In this document: piece after piece, positions 9,065 to 16,798 of the stretch
Numbering within the stretch: position 1 is the stretch's first letter
Layout of the letters: each line of letters opens with the position of its first letter
Origin: Pelolinea sp.
Lineage (GTDB): Bacteria > Chloroflexota > Anaerolineae > Anaerolineales > Anaerolineaceae
NCBI GenBank assembly: GCA_012797975.1
Contig: JAAZOD010000020.1
Coordinates: forward strand, 62,001 to 126,000
Reading direction: 5' to 3'
Length of the DNA stretch: 64,000 nucleotides
The notes under the pieces: model-generated
What the model saw: only the letters and a program-made list of their open reading frames with translations
Told to the model about the DNA's origin: nothing
Databases searched by the model: none
Position numbers and translations under genes: made by a program

Positions 9065-10483
9065 CTATCCCAACGGATCCTCACCGCGTTCGATCTTTTC
9101 GATGCTGTCGTGGAATAATGGCAAGTAATCTTTGTGGGCGACCAGCAATTCATCCAAGGCGCTCTTTGCCTGGTTGAAGGAAACGATGAGCGGATTGGCA
9201 ATCAACGCTTCCAGAGCAGCGTGGTAGTTTCCGGTCACTGCGGCTTCAACGGCCAGCAATTCGTAGTTTTTGGCCGCCTGGATGAAGGACATCATGTGTC
9301 TTGGAAGCGGACCCACCGCCAGAGGGTAAATACCTGATTTGTTCACCAGAGCCGTGGTGGTTGTGACCACGCTTGGATCAAGCCCCGGAAGGGTTCCCTG
9401 ATGACAAACATCGGGCCCATGAATTTCATTCTTATTGTTCCAAATTGCGCTGGCCAGTGAAAGGCCGGCTTCGGCATACCCTCTGCCGCCTCGGGTGAGC
9501 GTTGCAAGTTTATACCCCTGCATATCTCCCTTGGCATATAATGCCAGCGTCCTTTCTTCCATCGCTTTTACCATGTGTGCCCGCGTTGGAAGGTCTTTAA
9601 TTTCAAAGCCGTCCAATAGATCACCGAGATCTTTTTTGATAAATTTGAAGAGTTCGGGCCATCGTTCCGCGGTATGTTTATGATCTTCGATGGATTCTGG
9701 CAGTTCATAATAAAAACGCAAATAAGGGCCCATCGGGATCCAGCCGGCAAATTTCTGGATGTTCATGGGAGCCATTTCTGTGCGCAAGGGTGGGAGATTC
9801 TTACCAAGGTAATCGGCGAATATCTCCATGGCTGATTCTGTGATGTCTTCCCCTTTGTAGAAGACTTTCATCCAGATGAGATGATTCAGCCCGATGATCT
9901 TGCAGAAAACGTCTTTGGGATTGGCATTCAATGCCTTGACCATGAAGGTACGTGCCACCGTGGGGCCATTGCACAGCCCTGCAACGTTGATATGGCAATG
10001 TTGATTGACCGCTTCTGATAACATTCCAGAAGGATTGGCAAGGTTGATCAACCAGGCATTAGGGGCAGCATATTGTTTGATAGCGCTGGCAACATCCAGG
10101 ATCACCGGGATATTGCGCAACCCCATTGCCAATCCGCCCGGTGCGGTTGTTTCCTGACCGATCAACAAGCCATGTTTGGGTGGAATGGTTTCATCCAGGA
10201 TGCGGCCCTGTGATAGACCTACACGCATGGTGGTGACGACAAAATCCGCATCGGCAACCGCTTCTTGAATACTGGTGGTGGTGTTTACTGTTACGTTCAT
10301 TCCGGCTGAGGCCAGCATCGAGCGTACAAAATTTGCCAGAATGGCATTTCGCTCCGCATCTATATCCATTAAAACCCATTCAGAGATGGGAAATTCATCT
10401 CTGCGCTGAATCATGATTTCTGCGAAGTCTGGCGTGTAGCTGCTTCCCCCTCCAATTTGAGCCAGTTTTATACCGTTTTTCAT
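9065..10483 (-). CDS. 6-phospho-beta-glucosidase, glycoside hydrolase family 4
   Basis: GH4 enzymes cleave 6-phospho-glycosides by an NAD-dependent, Mn-dependent oxidation-elimination mechanism. The 472-residue protein has the dinucleotide-binding GGGSSYTPD at the N-terminus, NPSG at 150-153, and the metal ligands Cys171 (LCNGP) and His201 (GLNHLIW). This matches the CelF/LicH-type cellobiose-6-phosphate hydrolases, and the adjoining lactose/cellobiose-family PTS supports 6-phospho-beta-glucosidase over alpha-galactosidase. It is the last gene of the tetR-PTS operon, 130 nt after the IIA gene with a stable stem-loop between them, and has its own Shine-Dalgarno (AGGAG). Confidence 0.9.
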   Translation of the reverse strand: MKNGIKLAQIGGGSSYTPDFAEIMIQRRDEFPISEWVLMDIDAERNAILANFVRSMLASAGMNVTVNTTTSIQEAVADADFVVTTMRVGLSQGRILDETIPPKHGLLIGQETTAPGGLAMGLRNIPVILDVASAIKQYAAPNAWLINLANPSGMLSEAVNQHCHINVAGLCNGPTVARTFMVKALNANPKDVFCKIIGLNHLIWMKVFYKGEDITESAMEIFADYLGKNLPPLRTEMAPMNIQKFAGWIPMGPYLRFYYELPESIEDHKHTAERWPELFKFIKKDLGDLLDGFEIKDLPTRAHMVKAMEERTLALYAKGDMQGYKLATLTRGGRGYAEAGLSLASAIWNNKNEIHGPDVCHQGTLPGLDPSVVTTTTALVNKSGIYPLAVGPLPRHMMSFIQAAKNYELLAVEAAVTGNYHAALEALIANPLIVSFNQAKSALDELLVAHKDYLPLFHDSIEKIERGEDPLG

Positions 10484-10570
10484 TTTTATCTCCTGAGATT
10501 TTCACTTTTGCAATGGAATGAGTTGTGAGAATGCTGGAAGACAAAGTAGGTTACAATCAAAGTGTGTGTG

Positions 10571-10602
10571 GGTGGAGGTTGCCGAATCAGGCAACCCCCA
10601 CC
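10571..10602 (-). other. Intercistronic RNA stem-loop between PTS IIA and GH4
   Basis: A GC-rich hairpin: GGTGGAGGTTGCC pairs with GGCAACCCCCACC with one A-C mismatch and a 6-nt loop. On the transcribed (minus) strand no T-run follows, so it is not a classical terminator. It could protect or punctuate the PTS part of the mRNA or set the ratio of PTS to hydrolase. Confidence 0.6.
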
Positions 10603-10613
10603 TGCGTTGTACC

Positions 10614-10958
10614 CTACTTTTCTTGTTTTTCCAGTTTTTGCAGTTTCTCACAAAAGCGTTCGTACATGCTCAACAGGTGTTGAGCAAGGTTTAATTCCGT
10701 GATCGATGACATCAAAGTATCCTGGGCATGGGTGAAGAGCAGGGAATGGTCGATACTGTCACCACGTGCCTCTGCTTGAATGGTCTCGGTCTGGGTTTGA
10801 TGGGCCAGATTGATCTCATTCACAGCCATGTCGAGCAGTTCGTGGGCTTTGTCAAAATCAAAACTCTCCGCTGCCTTCAGGGCATCATTTATCTGCGTGC
10901 GGGCATTGCCTGCATGGATGATCACTTTTGTTGAGACTCGTATTGTTTCTTGATTCAT
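10614..10958 (-). CDS. PTS lactose/cellobiose-family enzyme IIA
   Basis: A 114-residue all-helical cytoplasmic phosphocarrier. His77 in LLFTHAQDTLM matches the phosphorylated His of the lactose/chitobiose IIA family (HAQDHLM type), and Asp80 the conserved trimer-core Asp. Phosphate passes from HPr to this His and then to the IIB Cys. It starts 19 nt after the IIC stop with an AGGAGG-type ribosome-binding site, in the order IIB-IIC-IIA. No HPr or enzyme I gene lies in the window. Confidence 0.93.
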   Translation of the reverse strand: MNQETIRVSTKVIIHAGNARTQINDALKAAESFDFDKAHELLDMAVNEINLAHQTQTETIQAEARGDSIDHSLLFTHAQDTLMSSITELNLAQHLLSMYERFCEKLQKLEKQEK

Positions 10959-10977
10959 GCATCCTCCGAAAAGCGGA

Positions 10978-12216
10978 TCACGCTACGGCCTTTTCCTTGT
11001 CGAGCATCCTCTTTTCATGGGTCTTGAAGAAGGGGTACCAAACAACGATATTCACTGCATATTCAACCAGGATGAGCAAGATAGCTTTGAAGTCCTGGGT
11101 CAGTAAGAAACCCTGAATGACCGACGGGATCCATGGGATCAATGCCGGATTGACCGGTTTGTTAACCAAGTTGGTGGCCATCATCGCCAGATATACCAGA
11201 ACGGGGTTGACCAGCGCGCCGTTGATGAAGAAGGGAATTCCCAGCACGGGATTGAAAGCGATGGGGAGCCCAAAAATGAGCGGTTCGTTGATGTTCATGA
11301 TACTGGGTATGAATGTTGTACGGCCGAGCGTTTTCAGCGTCTTGGATTTTGATCCCAACATCAAAAGGTTGAGCGTAAAGGTTGCCCCAGTTCCGCCGAG
11401 CACGATGAAAGCCGCGAAAGTATGCAGCATGTTAATATGAACCGGCGGCAAGCCCTGGGCATAAAGAGCCGCATTTTCACCAATGGCGGCGAACCATAAT
11501 GGGAAGAAAATCCCGAAGGTAATGGCAGGGTTGATGCCCACCAGGAAAAGCACATTCATCACAATGGCTGTGATCATGAATCCGACGAATGTGTCGCTGG
11601 TGTTCAAGAGGGGTGCGATAACAGTTGCCAGACTGGCCTGAAGGTCAAAATTCAACTTATAAGCAACAAACCAGGCGGCCAAAACGATCAGAAAACCAGG
11701 GATGAGAGGGGCGAACCAATCGCGCACAAAATCAGGCAGACCTTCCGAGCGCAATATCCACTTTTTCTTTTCAAACAATCCCAGGATTTCCGTTGTGAAC
11801 AGTGCTGCAACGATGGCGACAAAAATACCCTGTGCTCCAAAACGGTCCAGACTGAGCATAAAACTACCATCTTCCGAAAAAACGGGTTTCTGCAAGATGA
11901 AAAAAACGCTGATGGAAAACAACCCGCTGGAGATAGGATTGATCTGCAGTTGTTGTGCTAGACTGTGCGCAATGGTGTAGGTGAGCAGCACGGCAAAAAA
12001 TCCATAGGTCAGGTTGGTCGGAATGGTGAAGACGCCATCCAGCGCTGGAAACATTAAAGGTAGAACATTATCCAAGATCTGAAAGACAGCGCCGACCAGC
12101 AGGACCGGCATATATTTTTGAAACCCGCCCATGATGGAAGAGATGTCACGATTGCTGGTAAGTTTATACAGTGGGGGAGCGAGTTTCTCGTTGATCCAAT
12201 TCATTACTTTTTGCAT
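10978..12216 (-). CDS. PTS lactose/cellobiose-family enzyme IIC
   Basis: The 412-residue membrane channel that imports and positions the sugar for phosphorylation. About ten hydrophobic segments span the chain, and the conserved IIC motif NINEPLIFGLPIAFNP sits in the substrate-binding re-entrant region. It belongs to the cellobiose/diacetylchitobiose subfamily; with the GH4 hydrolase downstream a beta-linked disaccharide such as cellobiose is the most likely substrate (inference). A strong Shine-Dalgarno (AAGGAG) precedes the ATG. It is slightly shorter than typical CelB proteins (about 430-450). Confidence 0.92.
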   Translation of the reverse strand: MQKVMNWINEKLAPPLYKLTSNRDISSIMGGFQKYMPVLLVGAVFQILDNVLPLMFPALDGVFTIPTNLTYGFFAVLLTYTIAHSLAQQLQINPISSGLFSISVFFILQKPVFSEDGSFMLSLDRFGAQGIFVAIVAALFTTEILGLFEKKKWILRSEGLPDFVRDWFAPLIPGFLIVLAAWFVAYKLNFDLQASLATVIAPLLNTSDTFVGFMITAIVMNVLFLVGINPAITFGIFFPLWFAAIGENAALYAQGLPPVHINMLHTFAAFIVLGGTGATFTLNLLMLGSKSKTLKTLGRTTFIPSIMNINEPLIFGLPIAFNPVLGIPFFINGALVNPVLVYLAMMATNLVNKPVNPALIPWIPSVIQGFLLTQDFKAILLILVEYAVNIVVWYPFFKTHEKRMLDKEKAVA

Positions 12217-12283
12217 AACAGTAGTCTCCTTGTTAATTGAACAATTTGTAAAAAAAGAAAATTTGTGTTTATTTCAATAGGCA

Positions 12284-12595
12284 TTAACCTCCTTTTTGAA
12301 GAATATTTTTCGCCAGCGAAACGATTTTCTTTCCATCCATCTGGCCATAGGTAGCGGGATCGATCACCTGGCAGGGGATGGACCTTTGGCTGCAAAATTT
12401 TTCCACTTTTTCTTTAAAAAAAACCGCCTGGGGTGCAATAAAAATGATGTCAACCATATTGATAAATTCCGGAACCTCGGTAATGGATTTTGCCATCACA
12501 CTGCCCTCGATCTTTTGTTCCTCAAATTCATGGCGAATGTTTTGAACGAAAAACGAGGTCGAGATTCCACCAGCGCAAACCAGTAAAATATTCAT
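12284..12595 (-). CDS. PTS lactose/cellobiose-family enzyme IIB
   Basis: A 103-residue phosphotransfer domain that accepts phosphate from IIA on a cysteine and passes it to the incoming sugar. The P-loop-like NILLVCAGGISTS carries the active Cys7. I start the gene at 12595 because an AGGAG sits upstream at normal spacing; the longer in-frame start at 12637 would overlap tetR and add an unconserved extension. The ATG is 7 nt past the tetR stop, so regulator and transporter are on one transcript. Confidence 0.9.
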   Translation of the reverse strand: MNILLVCAGGISTSFFVQNIRHEFEEQKIEGSVMAKSITEVPEFINMVDIIFIAPQAVFFKEKVEKFCSQRSIPCQVIDPATYGQMDGKKIVSLAKNILQKGG

Positions 12596-12602
12596 GCTTT
12601 GA

Positions 12603-13235
12603 TCACTCCTGTTTCCTGTCTTTTTTATTGGAGTCAATACCGCTCTGGCTGGCGATCCCTTTCAGGTATGCATCCGTGAAATAATCGAAAGCATTCCCTC
12701 CCAAGCCAGTGCGGAACTGCACTTCAGAATAACGATCGGTCATGAGATAGGCAAAGAACAATCCCAGCAAAGCGCGTGTCAAAATATCCACATTGATCGA
12801 ATGCAATTCGTTGTTGGCGGCGATCATGATCTCGACGGCCTCGGTCATTTTCTTGAAGGTGTTATCAAAGAGTTCGGGAAGGTGTCTTCCGCGAAATTCG
12901 ACCGACTCGATCAAATGCAGGCGGATCAGATCGGGCTGTTTGTCCCATTCCTGGAGCATGCCATCTGCCGCGCTGCGCACAATTTCGTCCACATTATTTC
13001 CTCTGGCGTTTTCAACCGCTGAAGGGATGATCAGCCATGGGTGGTATATTTCGAGGACGGCCACAAAGATCTCCTCTTTGGTTTTGAAGTGTGAATAGAG
13101 CGTACTGGGAGACAAGCCGATCTGATTGGTGATGTCACGCGTCGAAGTGCCATGGTAGCCATTGTTCACAAAAAGGGCACAGGCAGACTCCAAAATGCGC
13201 TGGCGGGAATTTTTTTCTTTGGGCTCTGGATCCAT
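12603..13235 (-). CDS. TetR/AcrR-family repressor of the cellobiose-type PTS operon
   Basis: A 210-residue regulator. The N-terminal TetR helix-turn-helix is clear (about residues 10-60: RILESACALFVNNGYHG, then DITNQIGLSPSTLYSHF). The C-terminal part is the variable ligand-binding and dimerisation domain. It is the first gene of the operon tetR-IIB-IIC-IIA-GH4. A 14-bp perfect palindrome lies between its promoter and its ATG, so autorepression of the whole operon is the simple reading. TetR proteins controlling a cellobiose PTS are less usual than LacI, GntR or PRD-type regulators. The inducer is unknown. Confidence 0.9.
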   Translation of the reverse strand: MDPEPKEKNSRQRILESACALFVNNGYHGTSTRDITNQIGLSPSTLYSHFKTKEEIFVAVLEIYHPWLIIPSAVENARGNNVDEIVRSAADGMLQEWDKQPDLIRLHLIESVEFRGRHLPELFDNTFKKMTEAVEIMIAANNELHSINVDILTRALLGLFFAYLMTDRYSEVQFRTGLGGNAFDYFTDAYLKGIASQSGIDSNKKDRKQE

Positions 13236-13254
13236 AATTTTTCCGCTCCATACA

Positions 13255-13268
13255 AGCGAGCGCTCGCT
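13255..13268. promoter_or_regulatory. Palindromic operator, probably for the adjacent TetR protein
   Basis: AGCGAGC-GCTCGCT is a perfect 14-bp palindrome 20 nt upstream of the tetR ATG and about 10 nt downstream of the expected transcription start. Its size, position and neighbour fit a TetR-family autoregulatory operator. Confidence 0.7.
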
Positions 13269-13285
13269 CGCATATTCTATGTTTC

Positions 13286-13313
13286 ATTATAGAGGTCAAA
13301 AATGAAATGTCAA
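13286..13313 (-). promoter_or_regulatory. Sigma-70 type promoter of the tetR-PTS-GH4 operon
   Basis: On the minus strand TTGACA (13313-13308), 16 nt spacer, TATAAT (13291-13286). Both boxes are perfect consensus. Such a strong promoter fits a repressor-controlled operon. Confidence 0.85.
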
Positions 13314-13399
13314 GCCCCTGTTCATTTTTCCAGGCACTTGAAGAAATGAAATCGAAAACAGATATGGAAATTTGTCATCCCTTTCCTGACTGAAGGTTT

Positions 13400-13428
13400 T
13401 TGACTTGTTCTGCCCAGCCAGCTATACT
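13400..13428 (+). promoter_or_regulatory. Sigma-70 type promoter of the aldehyde dehydrogenase gene
   Basis: TTGACT (13400-13405), 17 nt spacer, TATACT (13423-13428), ahead of a strong Shine-Dalgarno GAGGAGG (13447-13453) and the ATG at 13460. Confidence 0.8.
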
Positions 13429-13459
13429 TTAATCGTAAATATCCCCGAGGAGGTTCCTT

Positions 13460-15037
13460 ATGGCTTTTAAATTGACCTATGCAACCATGTTCAACCCACC
13501 CGAAGAAATGCATAACCGTTTTGAAGAAGCATTGAAAGCGGTGCGCGCCAACCTGGGAAAAGAACATGCGATGATCGTTGACGGAAAAGACTATTTCGCC
13601 AATGAAAAATATGAAGATATCAATCCCGCAAATACCGATGAAGTGCTGGCGATCTTTCAAAAGGGGGATGAAAAAGATGCAGCCATGGCGATCGAAGCTG
13701 CCCAAAAAGCGTTCCCCCTGTGGTCCAAAACTCCCTGGCAGGAGAGGGTTAGACTCATGCGGCGCGTGGCAGAACTGCTGGATGAACGCATCTATGAAAT
13801 AGGCGCCATCGTTGCTCTGGAAGTGGGCAAGAACCGCATGGAAGCGTTGGGCGATGTGGCTGAAATGGCAGACCTGATCCGCTACGCATGCGATCAAATG
13901 GAAGCCAATGATGGATTTATCAAGAAGATGGGCGTGGACCCATTGAGCGGTTACTCTGTATCGAATATGTCTGTTCTGCGCCCTTACGGAGTATGGCTGG
14001 TGATCAGCCCCTTCAATTTCCCGGCTGCGCTAACCGGTGGTCCTTGCGGCGCGGCGCTGGTGGCGGGCAATACCCTGGTGTTCAAGCCAGCTACCGACAC
14101 CACTTGGACCTCCCGCAAGCTGGCGGAATGCATGCGCGACGCCGGATTGCCGGCTGGTGTGTACAATTTCGTCTCCGGCCCCGGAAGGAGCATGGGACAG
14201 GCCTTGATCGAAAACCCGGCAGTGGCTGGCATCACCTTTACCGGTTCCTATGATGTGGGCATGGGGATCTACCGTGATTTTGCCAAGGGCGAATATGTAC
14301 GACCCACCATTCTGGAGTTGGGCGGGAAAAATGCTGCGATCGTGTCGCGCAATGCGGATATTGAGGATGCAGCGGCCGGCATTGTGCGCTCTGCCTTTGG
14401 CCTGCAGGGGCAAAAATGTTCTGCCTGCTCCCGCATCTATGTGGAAAAACCGGTCTATCAGCAATTGCTGGATCGCATGATCGAGCTCACGAAGAAGATC
14501 AGCATCGGCGATCCCACCGAGCGGGCCACTTTTCTGGGGCCGGTTGTCAACAGCCGCTCCTATCAGGATTATCAGGATTATCTTGACAAGATCTACCACT
14601 CCGGCGGGCGTTTTCTGACCGGAGGAAAAGTGCTCAACGATGGTGAGTTTGCCAAAGGATATTTCTGCGCACCCACCATCGTGGCGGACCTGCCGGTGAA
14701 AAACAGCATCTGGAAGACGGAAATGTTCGTCCCCATCACCACCATTGCCTATGTTGATTCATTGGAAGAAGCCATGCAGCTTGCCAATGATTCAACCTAC
14801 GGTCTCACGGCCGGTTTCTATGGATCCTTGGAAGAAACAAGCTGGTTCTTTGATGCCATCCAGGCAGGTGTTACCTATGCCAACCGCCCGCAGGGGGCGA
14901 CCACCGGCGCCTGGCCAGGCTTCCAACCTTTCGGTGGCTGGAAGGGTTCTGGTTCTAGCGGAAAGAACGCAGGTGGTTTATACTATTTACAGCTTTACAT
15001 GCATGAACAGATCCAGACATTGATCAAAAAAGCATAG
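13460..15037 (+). CDS. Aldehyde dehydrogenase, L-glutamate-gamma-semialdehyde (P5C) dehydrogenase type
   Basis: A 525-residue NAD(P)-dependent aldehyde dehydrogenase that resembles RocA-type 1-pyrroline-5-carboxylate dehydrogenases, which oxidise glutamate semialdehyde to glutamate in proline/arginine breakdown. Landmarks: PFNFP with the transition-state Asn186, the TGS cofactor turn, Glu286 in LELGGKN, the catalytic Cys320 in GLQGQKCSACSR, and the C-terminal PFGGWKGSGSSGKNAGG. The GQKCSACSR context is typical of RocA rather than of succinate-semialdehyde enzymes. No proline dehydrogenase gene is next to it. It has its own promoter and terminator. A CoA-transferase pair follows on the same strand, so a role in amino-acid fermentation is plausible but unproven. 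Confidence 0.82.
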   Translation: MAFKLTYATMFNPPEEMHNRFEEALKAVRANLGKEHAMIVDGKDYFANEKYEDINPANTDEVLAIFQKGDEKDAAMAIEAAQKAFPLWSKTPWQERVRLMRRVAELLDERIYEIGAIVALEVGKNRMEALGDVAEMADLIRYACDQMEANDGFIKKMGVDPLSGYSVSNMSVLRPYGVWLVISPFNFPAALTGGPCGAALVAGNTLVFKPATDTTWTSRKLAECMRDAGLPAGVYNFVSGPGRSMGQALIENPAVAGITFTGSYDVGMGIYRDFAKGEYVRPTILELGGKNAAIVSRNADIEDAAAGIVRSAFGLQGQKCSACSRIYVEKPVYQQLLDRMIELTKKISIGDPTERATFLGPVVNSRSYQDYQDYLDKIYHSGGRFLTGGKVLNDGEFAKGYFCAPTIVADLPVKNSIWKTEMFVPITTIAYVDSLEEAMQLANDSTYGLTAGFYGSLEETSWFFDAIQAGVTYANRPQGATTGAWPGFQPFGGWKGSGSSGKNAGGLYYLQLYMHEQIQTLIKKA

Positions 15038-15052
15038 CTTGATTACATCCAT

Positions 15053-15097
15053 GAAGCGGTTCTCATACACCTGAGGAGATGGGAGCCGCTTCTTTTT
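15053..15097 (+). terminator. Rho-independent terminator after the aldehyde dehydrogenase gene
   Basis: A 12-bp stem including two G-T pairs (15053-15064 with 15081-15092), 16-nt loop, then TTTTT. It ends only a few bases before the ribosome-binding site of the next gene, so partial read-through into the CoA-transferase pair is possible. Confidence 0.7.
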
Positions 15098-15110
15098 ACA
15101 GGTGGCATCC

Positions 15111-16013
15111 ATGAACAAATTATGCAGTCTTCAAGAAGCAGTGGCCAGCTACGTGCAGGATGGCGATCTTGTGTACGCTGCCGGTTTTACCCATCTCATT
15201 CCCTTTGCTGTGGGGCACGAGATCATCCGGCAGGGACGCCGGAATCTGACACTGGCGCGAGCCACACCTGACCTGATCTATGATCAGATGATCGCCGCCG
15301 GATGTGCGCAGAAAGTGATCTTCTCTTACCTTGGCAATCCCGGAGTGGGTTCTCTGCGCATCGTGCGCGCTGCCATTGAAAGCGGTGCGATCGAGTGGGA
15401 GGAATACTCTCATTACAGCATGATCACCCGCCTCACCGCCGGCGCGGCGGGTTTGCCATTTATGCCCATGAACCTCACCGCCGCCCCTGACCTGGAGAAG
15501 ATCAACCCCAATTTCCAGCGGGTGGTGGATCCTTTCACCGGAAAAGAAGTGATGGTGGTCCCCCCGCTGCATCCGGATGTGGCGATTGTGCACGTGCAGC
15601 GCGCGGATGCGGAAGGCAATGCTCAAATCTGGGGCATCCTGGGAGAGCAGAAAGAAGCCGCTTTTGCTGCCCAAAAAGTCATCCTCACCGCAGAGGAGAT
15701 CGTGGATGAAACGGTCATTCGCTCCGACCCCAACCGCACTGTCATCCCCAGTTTGATCGTGGATGCGGTATGCCATGTGCCTTACTGTGCCCACCCATCC
15801 TATACCCAGGGTTACTACGATCGCGACAACGATTTTTACCTGCAGTGGGATGAACTCAGCAAATCCAAAGAAAATGTGGAAAAATGGCTGCAGGAATTTG
15901 TCTTGGATGTCAAGGACCATGCCCAATACTGGCGAAAATTGGGCGAGGCAACCCACCAGCGTTTGAAGATAAAAGATAAATTCAGCACCCCCATCAACTA
16001 TGGGGAATTCTAA
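15111..16013 (+). CDS. CoA-transferase family I, subunit A (glutaconate CoA-transferase-like)
   Basis: A 300-residue alpha subunit of a two-subunit CoA-transferase. It is much longer than SCOT-type alpha subunits (about 220-230) and fits the GctA family. Features: an N-terminal GDLVYAAGFTHLIPFAVGHE segment, a DPFTGKEVMVVPPLHPDVAIVHV core typical of the family, and a GNAQIWG turn. The start is taken as the ATG at 15111, five bases after AGGTGG; the GTG at 15102 would overlap that site. It pairs with the downstream beta subunit, 17 nt away. The actual acid (glutaconate, 3-oxoadipate or another) cannot be decided from sequence. Confidence 0.82.
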   Translation: MNKLCSLQEAVASYVQDGDLVYAAGFTHLIPFAVGHEIIRQGRRNLTLARATPDLIYDQMIAAGCAQKVIFSYLGNPGVGSLRIVRAAIESGAIEWEEYSHYSMITRLTAGAAGLPFMPMNLTAAPDLEKINPNFQRVVDPFTGKEVMVVPPLHPDVAIVHVQRADAEGNAQIWGILGEQKEAAFAAQKVILTAEEIVDETVIRSDPNRTVIPSLIVDAVCHVPYCAHPSYTQGYYDRDNDFYLQWDELSKSKENVEKWLQEFVLDVKDHAQYWRKLGEATHQRLKIKDKFSTPINYGEF

Positions 16014-16030
16014 CCAGGAGGAAAGCGGAA

Positions 16031-16798
16031 ATGAACGAGAGAATCTATTCAAAGAATGAGCTCATGATCGTCAACGCCGCCCGCCTCCTGCAGGATGGGG
16101 AGCTGGTTTTTGTGGGCGTCGGAACACCCAACCTGGCATGCAATCTTGCCAGGCGCACGCACGCCCCAAACCTGACCATGGTTTATGAGGCGGGAGTGAT
16201 CGGCGCGCAGCCCGCTCGCTTGCCGCTTTCCATTGGCGACCCGACGCTGGTCAGTGGGGCGAGCGCAGTTTGCAGCATGTACGAGATCTTCAGTCTGTAT
16301 CTGCAGCGGGGGAATGTGGACGTGGGTTTTCTGGGGGGCGCGCAGATCGACCGTTTCTGCAACATCAACGCCACCGTCATCGGCGATTACCGCCATCCCA
16401 AGGTGCGACTGCCGGGCTCCGGCGGTTCCATGGAGATCGCTGCCTGGGCGAACCGCTGTTATATCATGACCCCGCATGACAAGCGCCGTTTTCCTGAAAA
16501 AGTGGATTTTTGCACGTCGGCAGGTTTCTTATCCGGTCGCGCCGAGAGGGAGAAAAGCGGAGTGCGCGGTAGAGGCCCGCAGGCGGTGGTGACCGACCTG
16601 GCCATCATGATGCCGGATGAAAATGGCGAACTGCAGGTGACGGCCCTGCATCCAGGGGTGGAGCTACAGGATGTGCGCGACAATACCGGCTGGGAGATCA
16701 AGACAGCCACCAGCATCACCCGTACTGCCGAACCAACCTCTGGAGAACTGCGCATCCTGCATGAAGAATTGGATCCCAGCGGAATTTATCTAAACTGA
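16031..16798 (+). CDS. CoA-transferase family I, subunit B (glutaconate CoA-transferase-like)
   Basis: A 255-residue beta subunit carrying the catalytic residue: Glu53 in MVYEAGVIG corresponds to the Glu54 that forms the glutamyl-CoA thioester in Acidaminococcus GctB. FVGVGTPNLACNLA and LPGSGGSMEIA are further family signatures. An AGGAGG ribosome-binding site precedes the ATG. With the alpha subunit it should move CoA between carboxylic acids in the cytoplasm. Hydroxyglutaryl-CoA dehydratase and glutaconyl-CoA decarboxylase genes are not in the window, so glutamate fermentation is only a possibility. Its 3' end overlaps the convergent xdhC gene by 9 nt. Confidence 0.85.
   Translation: MNERIYSKNELMIVNAARLLQDGELVFVGVGTPNLACNLARRTHAPNLTMVYEAGVIGAQPARLPLSIGDPTLVSGASAVCSMYEIFSLYLQRGNVDVGFLGGAQIDRFCNINATVIGDYRHPKVRLPGSGGSMEIAAWANRCYIMTPHDKRRFPEKVDFCTSAGFLSGRAEREKSGVRGRGPQAVVTDLAIMMPDENGELQVTALHPGVELQDVRDNTGWEIKTATSITRTAEPTSGELRILHEELDPSGIYLN

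Noticed and set aside
15120-16052. 310-codon minus-strand frame opposite the CoA-transferase alpha subunit
   Set aside because: It is a complete shadow of a conserved enzyme gene, with no family motif or initiation signal.
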